From: an uncultured Acidobacteriota bacterium
GTDB taxonomy: Bacteria > Acidobacteriota > Blastocatellia > Pyrinomonadales > Pyrinomonadaceae
Length of the DNA: 64,000 bases
NCBI GenBank assembly: GCA_902826795.1
Contig: CADEGD010000020.1
Coordinates: forward strand, 1 to 64,000
Reading direction: 5' to 3'
A program made the position numbers and the translations under genes. Each line of letters starts with the position of its first letter. Position 1 is the first letter of the stretch. Positions 18,188 to 26,016 of the stretch are shown here, piece after piece. Under the pieces are notes generated by a model. The model was given only the letters and a program-made list of their open reading frames with translations. It was not told the DNA's origin and made no database searches.

Positions 18188-18604
18188 TTAACCGTTGCGG
18201 CTTTTTATAACTCGCAATAAACCTTCGATCAATACCGCGAATCCGAATCCCGCCATGCCGAATAAAAGTCCCGAAATCGGAAGCAGGTCGAGAGCATAAA
18301 AGAACGCTACTACGCAACCTAAAACAAGATAGCGGATGAAGTATCCGGTACCGAGAAATCTCGGTTTCTCGCCTTCGCGGACCTCGCCGAAGATCTTTTT
18401 CAGCGACCGCTGCATCCAGTAATAATTTACGAATGCGAGCACGCAGCCAACCAAGATCGCAAGGCCGAATCGGGCTGAAACGGCGGCCGCTCCCGCGATC
18501 GAACCACCGACGCTAAGCACGGCCAGGATGAGGAGAATACGCTCGTTTCGCGGTGGTGTTGTCAATTGCTGGTCGCTGCCAGCCGGGTCAGTCTCTTCGC
18601 TCAC
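18188..18604 (-). CDS. atpI: ATP synthase protein I-like
   Basis: A 138-residue protein with four hydrophobic segments after a polar N-terminus of about 22 residues. The pattern ILVGCVLAFVNYYWMQRSLKKI is typical of the ATP synthase I family, which helps assemble the c ring or supply magnesium. Its position directly before atpB supports the call. Confidence 0.8.
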   Translation of the reverse strand: MSEETDPAGSDQQLTTPPRNERILLILAVLSVGGSIAGAAAVSARFGLAILVGCVLAFVNYYWMQRSLKKIFGEVREGEKPRFLGTGYFIRYLVLGCVVAFFYALDLLPISGLLFGMAGFGFAVLIEGLLRVIKSRNG

Positions 18605-18658
18605 TGCAAACCCTAAATTTTACTAAGGAAGTGTTTAGAGTTCAAGCGGAGTTGAAAC

Positions 18659-18747
18659 GTTCAGAGTGCTAGCTTTTAGCTTGTCTCCGTGCTGCCGCGG
18701 GACGATCGTGATCAGCGTCAGAACAAGCTAAAGCTTGCACTCTGAAC
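18659..18747. repeat. Palindromic repeat, TTCAGAGTTCAAGCTTTAGC family
   Basis: Arms at 18659-18684 and 18723-18747 pair almost perfectly over 25 bases (GTTCAGAGTGCTAGC... against ...GCACTCTGAAC). A partial extra arm (GTTTAGAGTTCAAGCGG) lies at 18633-18649. It separates atpI from atpZ, and its right end touches the atpZ stop codon. Confidence 0.8.
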
Positions 18748-19094
18748 TATTTCTTAAAGATTTGCGAGGTTATGCGGAAAAATTGGACGAAGCCGATCAG
18801 TGCGCCAAGGACGAGACCGGAAACGAGGCCCCATGGTGAAGAGCCGAATAGAAGGTCGGCTCCCCAGCCGATCACCAGCATAAAAGCGACTGAGGCGAAA
18901 AGCACTATGCCAGCGGAATATGCAAGGCCGCTTTGACGAACGGTTTCTGAGGCCGACTGCGGCTTGGATTCGGAGAGGACGAACGGCTCGGCGTCTGGGA
19001 TCGGGCCGTCATCGAACAGCGTCGTAACAGTCGAACCGGAACGCTTTTCTTCCGGAATCGGCTCTTCGTCGCTATCCATAAAGTTTTTTATCAC
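18747..19094 (-). CDS. atpZ: AtpZ/AtpI-family F0 accessory protein
   Basis: A 115-residue protein with a polar acidic N-terminus and two membrane segments (about 56-78 and 84-105). The C-terminal pattern LGALIGFVQFFRI fits the AtpZ family (ATPase_gene1), which often precedes atpI and atpB and is linked to Ca/Mg transport with AtpI. The start is GTG at 19094, overlapping the lipase stop by four bases, or ATG at 19079. Confidence 0.75.
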   Translation of the reverse strand: MIKNFMDSDEEPIPEEKRSGSTVTTLFDDGPIPDAEPFVLSESKPQSASETVRQSGLAYSAGIVLFASVAFMLVIGWGADLLFGSSPWGLVSGLVLGALIGFVQFFRITSQIFKK

Positions 19095-20494
19095 GGTTGT
19101 GTTCCGGCGTTTTGCATGGCTGACGGCGAGCTTAGAAGCGAGAAAAGCTTCTGCTGAATATCGGGGTTCGTCACCAATCTGCCGTGGGTTTCACACTGAT
19201 AAAGTTCGGTCACGATAGGCAAAACAAAATCGCTTCCCGTAGCTTTCAGCGTCGATGCTTCGAGCGAACTCTTGGGCACGACGCTGTCGCCGGGTGTGTA
19301 TACGACCCGTTTCAGCATTTCGGACGTGATCTTGTTCCCCAGGGAATTAGTGAACGACTCGGCGTCAAACTGAGTTATCCAGCGGTCTTTTTTCTCGTTG
19401 CGGCGAACGACCATCGCCGTCGCGGTGTCTTTACACTGGGCTCCCATCAGGTAATAGCTGACAGGTACTTTAGCCGTCGAGGTAGCGTTCAAGGCCTCCT
19501 GAAAGCGCTTTGCACGCGCAAGCACCGCGAGGAAGTAAGGCCGAGCGTTTCGCTGTTCGGCGGGCGAAAATTTCTTCTCGAAGTCTTTATCCTTCCAGAT
19601 CGCCCAATCATATTCTTCCCACGCGTTCGGATCGTAAATGTCTATGTCTAATGGCTTTAGCTCCTCGTCGTAAACCAGCATCGAACGCTCATGAGGCAGT
19701 AGCTGGAAGATCGAGGGTATCGTGAAAACGTCGAACCGGGTTAGGTCTTGTACGAACGGCAGCTTGATTCCGCTTCCGATGTAAGAAACGCCGTTCAGCA
19801 GGGCCTTAAATGACAGCAGCGAACCTTCGTTCGGCGTGCCGACCAGAAAGATCTTGTTCAGATGCCGGGCGCCGGCCCACGTCGGCCGCGGCTTGCCAGC
19901 CGGAATATCGGCATTTCCGTACATCGCCGCGTAACGAGAAATGAGGCCGCCCATCGAATGCGCGACGATGTTGAACTTCATGTTTGGTTTGCCCATCCGT
20001 CGCTTAAGCGTCTCGATATTGCGGATGAGCAGCCGTGCATTCTCTACGTTGTCACGGCGCCAATCGTAAGAAAATACAAAGAAAGTGTCGGTTGCGTCGG
20101 CCTTCGTCGCTGTCGCCCACTTCACCTCGCGATAGCCGCCGGTCGCCTGAAGCGATTCGATCAGTTTTGCGTAAATCTCGATCTCGGGCAGGAGGCGGGC
20201 GATGCGAACTTCACGAATAATGTCGCCAGCGACCAGGTTGTCGACGTTACGCGCGAGATTGGCCGACATCGGAAGCCGAATGTCGTCGTCTTTCGCTCGC
20301 GAGGCCTTAAACCACGCAACCTTGCCCGTTTCTTTATTTATGAGTTCGGAGCCGGTGATGCCCGGAATAACTATTATCGGATCTTTTCCGGTCGAGGGCG
20401 CGGGAGTCGGCGGCGTCTGGGCCAAAGCGGTTTGGGCGAAAGCCGCAAGGCAAAGAACGATCGTTACAAAAATGGGGCGGAGGTCGGTTCGCAT
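19091..20494 (-). CDS. Secreted LCAT-family lipase/acyltransferase
   Basis: A 467-residue alpha/beta hydrolase related to lecithin:cholesterol acyltransferases. The chosen ATG at 20494 gives a good signal peptide (MRTDLRPIFVTIVLCLAAFA, ending ALAQ); an ATG 30 bases upstream adds ten unlikely residues. The oxyanion region is IVIPGITGSEL, the nucleophile is the Ser of AHSMGG, the Asp lies in TPGDSVVP and the His in CETHGRL, so the triad looks complete. It probably acts on lipids in the periplasm. Its stop overlaps atpZ, an unexpected arrangement that may put the F0 genes in the same transcript. Confidence 0.88.
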   Translation of the reverse strand: MRTDLRPIFVTIVLCLAAFAQTALAQTPPTPAPSTGKDPIIVIPGITGSELINKETGKVAWFKASRAKDDDIRLPMSANLARNVDNLVAGDIIREVRIARLLPEIEIYAKLIESLQATGGYREVKWATATKADATDTFFVFSYDWRRDNVENARLLIRNIETLKRRMGKPNMKFNIVAHSMGGLISRYAAMYGNADIPAGKPRPTWAGARHLNKIFLVGTPNEGSLLSFKALLNGVSYIGSGIKLPFVQDLTRFDVFTIPSIFQLLPHERSMLVYDEELKPLDIDIYDPNAWEEYDWAIWKDKDFEKKFSPAEQRNARPYFLAVLARAKRFQEALNATSTAKVPVSYYLMGAQCKDTATAMVVRRNEKKDRWITQFDAESFTNSLGNKITSEMLKRVVYTPGDSVVPKSSLEASTLKATGSDFVLPIVTELYQCETHGRLVTNPDIQQKLFSLLSSPSAMQNAGTQP

Positions 20495-20531
20495 ATTTGA
20501 GGATTTGATGCTCGAAAAGCACATATTACCA

Positions 20532-21770
20532 CTATTTATCTGACTTTAGACGTTCAGTTTGCGTCGGCGAGATCAGCCTATATCGGACGCCGCGCCAATC
20601 GATAGTGCGGCTGAAAAGAGCACAGATGCAGTTGATTAAGAAGACGGCCGGAGCGAGCAGCCAGAGTGTAAGTTGCGACAATGTTTGTCGAGTAGCTGTT
20701 GGTATCACTAGAGTTACAGCCCTGAGCCTGAGCCAGGCCTTTCCGACACTTAGGGCCGAAACTACCGTGAGTGTCGCGATCGCCGCCCAAACTAGCCACG
20801 CGTTTGACCGGCTCAATACCACGATCAAAAAAGCCGAAAGCATCACGCCGCAGAAAAGGGCCGAGCCGAAAAATGACAACATCCACAGCGGCGTCGCGTA
20901 AACCCGCGTGATCTTCATCTGTCGTGTCGTAAATTCGAACAGCTCTCGAAAGGAACAGTTTTCGATCGACGGAGTCAGCGCCTGGGGAACGAATACTATG
21001 TCGAGTTTCGCGTCCTTCATCGCCCGCGTGACCGTGAAATCGTCTGAAAGAGTTCCCCTTAACCGTTCGGATAAATTCAACCTTTCCCACACTTCACGGC
21101 GAATCGCCATCGAACCGCCCCAGCAAAAATTACTTTTTAAGTTCGGCCCGAGTGCCGACGCGATCGACGCGTTCCAGGCGGATCGCATTTCGCTGGCGAG
21201 CGTTGGGCGTTTCGACAAAAACCACCGATATCCCGTCGCGACGCCCTTGTCGTATTCCAGTGGAGCGACCAAATTTCGCAGCCATTGTTTCTGCGGCCGC
21301 GAATCGGAATCGACAAAGACAAACGCTTCCGAACGCGGATCGGCGTTTTTAACTGCCTCACGGATGTTTTCGACCTTTTGGCTGCTGTCGGTCGATTTCG
21401 CGGCAAAGACGATTTTTACAGGATAAACACGATGTTTGGCCGATGTTTCAATCTCGTTCTTTCCATCCAGTTCATCCTGTACATCCTGTTTTAATTCAGT
21501 GATAACCGAAACCGCAGGGTCGTTTTCGTCATCAACGACGAATATCACCTCATATTCCGGATAGTCGAGTTCGAGAAGTGCTGAGAGATTTTCCCGCAGA
21601 CCTTCGTCAAGGCCTTTGCATGGGGCGATAACCGTTGCGAAGGGGGTAAAACCACTAAAAGGCTTTGCGAGTTGCGAACGAAAATACGAGAGATACGCAA
21701 CACCGCCGAGGAACGAGCGGATGCTGAAATAGACGAGGACCAGAGCGAAGAAGAGAAACAGAAAGAGCAC
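20532..21770 (-). CDS. Membrane glycosyltransferase, GT2/GT21-like
   Basis: A 412-residue glycosyltransferase with an N-terminal membrane segment, a GT-A domain and three to four C-terminal membrane segments, as in ceramide glucosyltransferase and HpnI-like enzymes. Motifs are VVDDENDP (first Asp), VFVDSDSRP (DxD), TLSDDFTVTRAM (third Asp) and TTRQMKIT in place of the usual QxxRW. Residues about 96-118 (KQDVQDELDGKNEI...) form an extra polar segment encoded by a dispersed repeat. The start is GTG at 21770 with no clear ribosome binding site. It probably glycosylates a lipid; the acceptor is unknown. Confidence 0.82.
   Translation of the reverse strand: MLFLFLFFALVLVYFSIRSFLGGVAYLSYFRSQLAKPFSGFTPFATVIAPCKGLDEGLRENLSALLELDYPEYEVIFVVDDENDPAVSVITELKQDVQDELDGKNEIETSAKHRVYPVKIVFAAKSTDSSQKVENIREAVKNADPRSEAFVFVDSDSRPQKQWLRNLVAPLEYDKGVATGYRWFLSKRPTLASEMRSAWNASIASALGPNLKSNFCWGGSMAIRREVWERLNLSERLRGTLSDDFTVTRAMKDAKLDIVFVPQALTPSIENCSFRELFEFTTRQMKITRVYATPLWMLSFFGSALFCGVMLSAFLIVVLSRSNAWLVWAAIATLTVVSALSVGKAWLRLRAVTLVIPTATRQTLSQLTLWLLAPAVFLINCICALFSRTIDWRGVRYRLISPTQTERLKSDK
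21418..21489. repeat. Dispersed repeat inside the glycosyltransferase gene
   Basis: TACAGGATAAACACGATG (21418-21435) pairs with CATCCAGTTCATCCTGTA (21464-21481) and is followed by CATCCTGT. Such CATCCTGTNCATCCTGT elements look like intergenic repeats but here lie in frame within a coding region and encode a surface loop. Confidence 0.6.
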
Positions 21771-21957
21771 GAACGGTGATAATAGCTAAAAAAGTAGAAC
21801 CAGCAAATATTGCATTTGGCGCGGCATTTTTTGGGAGCACAAAAGTTTGGCGCGAAGCGTGTGCGATACCCGCGATCATCCATGTTCGATAAGCCGCGCA
21901 GCGCAGCCGAATTCCCGCTACAATGCCGGCTATGATCCGGTCGATCCAAGTACGCTT

Positions 21958-23271
21958 TCAGCCGGAGATGAGTTTTCGGAGTTCGGCAATCGTGGTTGCC
22001 GTTGCGCCGCGGTTTGCTTTCATAACGGCGGCGGCGTTTTGACCGAGCTCGATGCGTCGATCGCGATTTTCGAGAAGTTCCGAGATCTGAAGGAAAAGTT
22101 CATCAACGATTTGGTCTGGCCCGAGTTGGGGAAGCTGGATCAGAGCGTCGCTGTCGCGGAATGCATCGACGGCGGCGGAGAAATTGTGGGTGAAATGGCC
22201 GGTGACGATGGCGGTGCCGGCGGCGGCGGGTTCGAGGATGCTCTGGCCGCCGTGGGGGATAAGCGAGCCGCCGACGAAGACGATATCGGCTAGCGGATAG
22301 ACGGACCGAAGCTCGCCGATGCTGTCGAGAAGGATCACATCCGCGTTGGGGATGGGGTCGATCTCAGAACGGCGGATGAATGTGTACGGCCATTCGTTCG
22401 CGGGATCGTCGCGGAATTGGTCGATGAGTTTTGCGACCGAGTTGAAGCGTTCCGGATGACGCGGGGCGATGATCAGCCGGGGCACGTCTGTCGCTTCTAT
22501 CACGGCTGAGCAGTAGGCTTCGAGCAACCATCGCTCTTCTGGTTCGTGCGTGCTTGCCGCGACGATGAGCGGGCGGGAATCGTCGAGGCCGAAGCGTTCG
22601 CGCAAGTATTCGGTCGTTGCGGCATCAACTTCTGTCGTTCCGACATCAAATTTTAAGTTTCCGGTGACGATCGTTTTTGCTGAAGGCATTCCAACTGAGA
22701 TAAGGCGGTTCGCGTCGTTCGAGCCTTGCATCAATGCGAGGTCGATGTCTTGCAGCACGCGTGAGATAAATGCGCGGATGCGTTTGTATCGAGATACGCT
22801 TCGTTCCGACAAACGGCCGTTGACGATGGCGATCTTCGCTCCGTCGGCCTTTGCTTCGCGAACAAAGCGCGGCCAGATCTCGGTTTCCATCAGCAGCACG
22901 ACCGACGGTTTGAAATTTTCGAGGGCACGGCGAACCGCGAACTTGAAATCAAAAGGGAAGTAGACTATCGCTGCGGCTTTATCCTTAAAGATATTATGTG
23001 CGAGTTCCTGACCGGTCCTTGTTGTTGTTGAGATGACGAGGCGATGTTCGGGGAACGCGTTCTTTAGTTGGTCAACAAGCGGACGCGCGGCGTTGGTTTC
23101 GCCGACCGAAACGCAGTGAAGCCAGATCACTTTTCGTCCGTCGTGTTCAAACTCCGGATAGCTGCCCAGGCGTTGCTTGAATCCGGCTGCGTATTTTTCT
23201 CGTCGCAGCAAGAAAGCCGGAAGCATTACCAGAAAGCCTGTCGCAAGCAGAATTGAATAGAGAAAATACAT
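21958..23271 (-). CDS. waaA: Kdo (3-deoxy-D-manno-octulosonate) transferase
   Basis: A 437-residue GT30 enzyme that adds Kdo from CMP-Kdo to lipid A precursor at the inner membrane. The N-terminal hydrophobic segment (3-23) is the usual anchor. The catalytic Glu lies in CVSVGETNAARPL, followed by family motifs METEIWPRF, NGRLSERS, GASTHEPEE-like AASTHEPEE, and FVGGSLIPHGGQSILEPAA. Length fits the family (about 425). Its presence indicates an LPS-bearing outer membrane. The 187 bases between it and the glycosyltransferase contain no convincing gene. Confidence 0.95.
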   Translation of the reverse strand: MYFLYSILLATGFLVMLPAFLLRREKYAAGFKQRLGSYPEFEHDGRKVIWLHCVSVGETNAARPLVDQLKNAFPEHRLVISTTTRTGQELAHNIFKDKAAAIVYFPFDFKFAVRRALENFKPSVVLLMETEIWPRFVREAKADGAKIAIVNGRLSERSVSRYKRIRAFISRVLQDIDLALMQGSNDANRLISVGMPSAKTIVTGNLKFDVGTTEVDAATTEYLRERFGLDDSRPLIVAASTHEPEERWLLEAYCSAVIEATDVPRLIIAPRHPERFNSVAKLIDQFRDDPANEWPYTFIRRSEIDPIPNADVILLDSIGELRSVYPLADIVFVGGSLIPHGGQSILEPAAAGTAIVTGHFTHNFSAAVDAFRDSDALIQLPQLGPDQIVDELFLQISELLENRDRRIELGQNAAAVMKANRGATATTIAELRKLISG

Positions 23272-23277
23272 TCGATA

Positions 23278-23404
23278 TGCCGTTGCCTTTAGCCAACGGT
23301 TGAGAAAAGCATAAACATTAAGGGCTTTAGCTCCAACGCACGGCGTTAGAGCTAAAGCCCTTAATATAAAGTCGAAGGCTGTCCGTTGGCTGAAGCCAAC
23401 GGCA
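23278..23404. repeat. Nested palindromic repeat between waaA and efp
   Basis: Outer arms (23278-23299 and 23383-23404) pair around CCGTTGGCTxAAGCCAACGG words, and inner arms TTAAGGGCTTTAGCTC (23318-23333) and GAGCTAAAGCCCTTAA (23349-23364) pair perfectly. The element nearly fills the intergenic gap. Confidence 0.85.
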
Positions 23405-23422
23405 ATGTAAGTGCAGTGCGAT

Positions 23423-23986
23423 CTATTTCACCCGTTCCATATACCGAGCTTCGGCCGGGTTGACGCGGATCTTTTCGCCTTCGGCGATAAAGGGCGGAAC
23501 CATGAGCGTGACGCCGTTTTCGAGGGTCGCGGGCTTGTTAGAGTTCGACGCGGTCGCGCCTTTCAACTGCGGTTCGGTCGTGGCGACGGTCAGGTCCATC
23601 GTGGCCGGTAACGCGATGCCGATGGGCGTGCCGTTATAAAATTCGACCTCGATCTTAAGTCCCGCCATCAGCCACTGCGCGGCGTCGCCGAGTTCTTCTT
23701 CGGTGAGTGCGACCTGCTCGTAATTTTCCGAGTTCATGAAGTGGTGATGCGAGCCGTCGGAATAAAGGTATTCCATCCTGTGTTGTTCGAGCGTGATCTT
23801 CTCAAGCGTGTCGTTCGAGCGGAATCGGTATTCGAACGAGTTGCCCGTGAGCAGATTGCGAAGCCGCGCCTGAACCATCGCACGAAGATTGCCGGGCGTG
23901 TGGTGATGAAACTCCATCACCTTGACGGGATTGCCTTCGTGAAGGATCACCATCCCTTTTCTAATATCGTTTGCCGAGATTGCCAT
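23423..23986 (-). CDS. efp: Elongation factor P
   Basis: A 187-residue EF-P that relieves ribosome stalling at polyproline. All three beta domains are present and the C-terminus (GEKIRVNPAEARYMERVK) is typical. At the tip of domain I the loop is HHTPGNLRAMVQ, so the residue at the site modified in other bacteria (Lys34 in E. coli, Arg32 in Pseudomonas, Lys32 in Bacillus) is Asn33; Arg35 is two residues later. The loop therefore cannot carry the known lysine or arginine modifications in the normal position. Start ATG at 23986. Confidence 0.95.
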   Translation of the reverse strand: MAISANDIRKGMVILHEGNPVKVMEFHHHTPGNLRAMVQARLRNLLTGNSFEYRFRSNDTLEKITLEQHRMEYLYSDGSHHHFMNSENYEQVALTEEELGDAAQWLMAGLKIEVEFYNGTPIGIALPATMDLTVATTEPQLKGATASNSNKPATLENGVTLMVPPFIAEGEKIRVNPAEARYMERVK

Positions 23987-24162
23987 AAAACTTTTCTACT
24001 AACTCCGTTGTCAAAAATAGCGGTATAAAGAAAAGACATAGTTTAGTTTTTGGCAGGCCGTTTTGTCTAGGAATGGATGAAGCCGGGTTTGACGGAAATA
24101 CTTCCGCAAATTTCTCGACCGTGCCGTGTCTAACGTTGAACACGGCTGGAAGGAGGCTGCAA

Positions 24163-24924
24163 ATGCGTTATTGGGGCAAGTTTATCGAGATCGACGGAAG
24201 CTACTACGACACACCCATGGGCAAATCGCGCCTCCCGAATAAGGCGGAGCTAGCGGATTACCTTGCCAGAGGGCTTATGTTCAATCTGGAGGGTAACGCC
24301 GCCCTTTATGAAGAAACAATCCAGAACATGCTCCGTGACATTAGCATCGACCCGGTTGGTAGCATCCTTCTCGACGCAATAAATCGAACGGAGCGAAAGG
24401 TCAGGATCATTCCGCTGACGAGCAATGAGCAGGCAAAGATGAATATTAAGCCGTGCGCTAATCCGGTGGGCACAGTGTCGCCAAGGGGAAACGAGTGTGT
24501 TATCTGGTACGAGCCATGGTCGCGGATGCTTGGCGCGATGACCGGGTTAGGAACGTCGCCTTATCAAGTGTTGGTTCACGAGCTTCACCACTCCCTAAGG
24601 CAGGTCCGCGGCAAATGGGCAAATTTAGCGCCTTCGCCATCGATATTTTCGGGCTTTCCACACCCTGAGGAACTATTCTCGGTAACGATCGAAAATATGT
24701 ATCTTAGCTCGATCAAGCAACCTCATCGAATGCTCGCCAACTACAAAGAAGGAACTCCGCTCGGAAATCGCACGGACCGGGACTGGTACAAACAATACGG
24801 AGAGGAGCTAGAGGTTTGGTGCCGCGATCTTCCGGATATGACAGTTCAGCTTGAAAGAATCTACGGCATCTGGAACCCGATCCGCGTTAGGCGAGGCGTC
24901 TTGGATTTTGTAATAACGCTCTGA
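24163..24924 (+). CDS. Putative HExxH zinc metalloprotease, M91/NleD-like
   Basis: A 253-residue protein with the zinc-protease motif VHELHHSLRQ and a downstream HPEELFSVTIENMY that offers a Glu third ligand. This layout resembles peptidase family M91, known from type III effectors such as NleD. No signal peptide is visible. The start at 24163 is chosen because AAGGAGG lies 6 bases upstream; the open frame continues to 24073 but without such a site. Its base composition is a little lower in GC than that of its neighbours. It is a single gene between divergent EF-P and convergent small secreted protein. Function uncertain; toxin or effector is one possibility. Confidence 0.7.
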   Translation: MRYWGKFIEIDGSYYDTPMGKSRLPNKAELADYLARGLMFNLEGNAALYEETIQNMLRDISIDPVGSILLDAINRTERKVRIIPLTSNEQAKMNIKPCANPVGTVSPRGNECVIWYEPWSRMLGAMTGLGTSPYQVLVHELHHSLRQVRGKWANLAPSPSIFSGFPHPEELFSVTIENMYLSSIKQPHRMLANYKEGTPLGNRTDRDWYKQYGEELEVWCRDLPDMTVQLERIYGIWNPIRVRRGVLDFVITL

Positions 24925-24937
24925 TGTCAGCTACGTC

Positions 24938-25321
24938 TTACAGAACGGTCACGCGAAAGCGGAAGGTGCCGCGCCACGCGTCGGCTTTTTGACACTCGAC
25001 AACGGTCAGAGTGTAATCGCCCGCGAGCGTTGGTGTGACCTCTTTACGGTTATTGCATGAGGCATCCGAGTCGCTCACATCGTCACCGTTCGGGTCCTTG
25101 ATCGAGATCGTGATGTAGTTCTTTCCCGTCTGTTGCGTTCTAAGAGTTTGCCCGCTTCTAACCTTGATAACGTATTTTTTGCCATCGCGATAACCCTTGA
25201 GTTTGCCGGTAATGTTTACCGAGACAGCTCCACGAGCGAACTTGATTCGGGTCGGGGTTTGGGCGGCAAGTAGGATGGTGGCGAACGCAAAAATTAATAC
25301 CGAAATAAGAAGTATTTTCAT
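24938..25321 (-). CDS. Small secreted beta-sandwich protein
   Basis: A 127-residue protein with signal peptide (MKILLISVLIFAFATILLAA) and one beta-rich domain. The pattern VKVRSGQT-like VIKVRSGQTLRTQQTGKN and GDYTLTVVEC resembles the bacterial pre-peptidase C-terminal (PPC) domain. Two cysteines (in ASCNN and VVECQ) could form a disulfide. The ATG at 25321 is used because GGAG lies six bases upstream; an in-frame TTG upstream is less likely. Confidence 0.75.
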   Translation of the reverse strand: MKILLISVLIFAFATILLAAQTPTRIKFARGAVSVNITGKLKGYRDGKKYVIKVRSGQTLRTQQTGKNYITISIKDPNGDDVSDSDASCNNRKEVTPTLAGDYTLTVVECQKADAWRGTFRFRVTVL

Positions 25322-25354
25322 AAACTTCTCCAAGTTTGTTTAGGCCGATCTCGT

Positions 25355-25891
25355 CTAGACCGCCTTCTTGAATGGAAGAGGAGGCGGTTCTTCGCCTTCT
25401 TTTGGCGGCTCTTTACCGAGCCCCTTGAAAATGGCGACGATGCGGTCGTGCCATTCTCTCGCTTCTTCGTGGTTGGGATTCAATTTTAGAGCTCGCCGGT
25501 AATCACCGAGAGCGGCTGCGTACTGCCTCGCAGATGAATCGGTGAGCGCGAGGGCACGATCGAAGTACGCATCTGCAAGAGAAATTTTGGCAGCCGCATC
25601 GTTGGGTTTAGCTTTGAGGGCCTTTTCGGCTTCAGCGATGACGCCGTCGAACTTTGCGGTGTCGATCGCCTCGCCGCCTTGGGCAAATTTGCCGGGAGCG
25701 TTCGGGTTTGGCGGAGGCGTCGAACCGGGTCGCGATTCGGTAGTATGCGCGACCGAATTCTGCTGCATCTGTTCCGACCGCAGCGGGCGATTGGCGGAGT
25801 TGGCGTTCGCCGTCGACGTGCCGGTCGGCGCCGCATTGTTACAGGCGGACAAGAGTGCGGCGAGGATGAGTAACGAAAATCTTTGCATCAT
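25355..25891 (-). CDS. Lipoprotein with TPR-like repeats
   Basis: A 178-residue lipoprotein. The signal ends in the lipobox LSAC (Cys near 16). An Asn/Thr/Pro-rich linker (about 17-70) leads to two tetratricopeptide-type helical repeats (AEAEKALKAKPNDAAAKISLADAYFDRALAL and the next 35 residues), and a Pro/Glu tail. The start is taken at the ATG pair 25891/25888, since upstream sequence is a non-coding repeat. It probably scaffolds other envelope proteins. Confidence 0.8.
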   Translation of the reverse strand: MMQRFSLLILAALLSACNNAAPTGTSTANANSANRPLRSEQMQQNSVAHTTESRPGSTPPPNPNAPGKFAQGGEAIDTAKFDGVIAEAEKALKAKPNDAAAKISLADAYFDRALALTDSSARQYAAALGDYRRALKLNPNHEEAREWHDRIVAIFKGLGKEPPKEGEEPPPLPFKKAV

Positions 25892-25900
25892 ATCTTCTCT

Positions 25901-26014
25901 CTTTTTCCGTGTTTTCTTTGATTCGCTTTCTGGGTTTAGGTTAGTTCTCTGGGATTTAACGCACGAACCACAGAAAACACAGAACAAGAAAGAAAACACA
26001 GAACAAAAACACGA
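25901..26014. repeat. Palindromic repeat, family A (ACCACAGAAAACACAG)
   Basis: The left part (TTTTTCCGTGTTTTCTTTG at 25902-25920) and the right part (ACCACAGAAAACACAGAAC from 25967) are imperfect reverse complements. It fills the gap between the dikinase-like gene and the lipoprotein gene. Confidence 0.75.
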
Positions 26015-26016
26015 AA

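Noticed and set aside
21545-21949. Minus-strand open frame of 134 codons between the glycosyltransferase and waaA
   Set aside because: Most of it overlaps the glycosyltransferase in another frame and its composition (many Ser, Arg, Phe clusters) is not protein-like.
24044-24060. Possible sigma54 promoter TTTTTGGCAGGCCGTTTTG before the HExxH protein gene
   Set aside because: The -24 half fits but the -12 half has no TTGC at the right spacing; a similar TTTTTGGCAGGCCATT at 39014 also lacks a -12 box.
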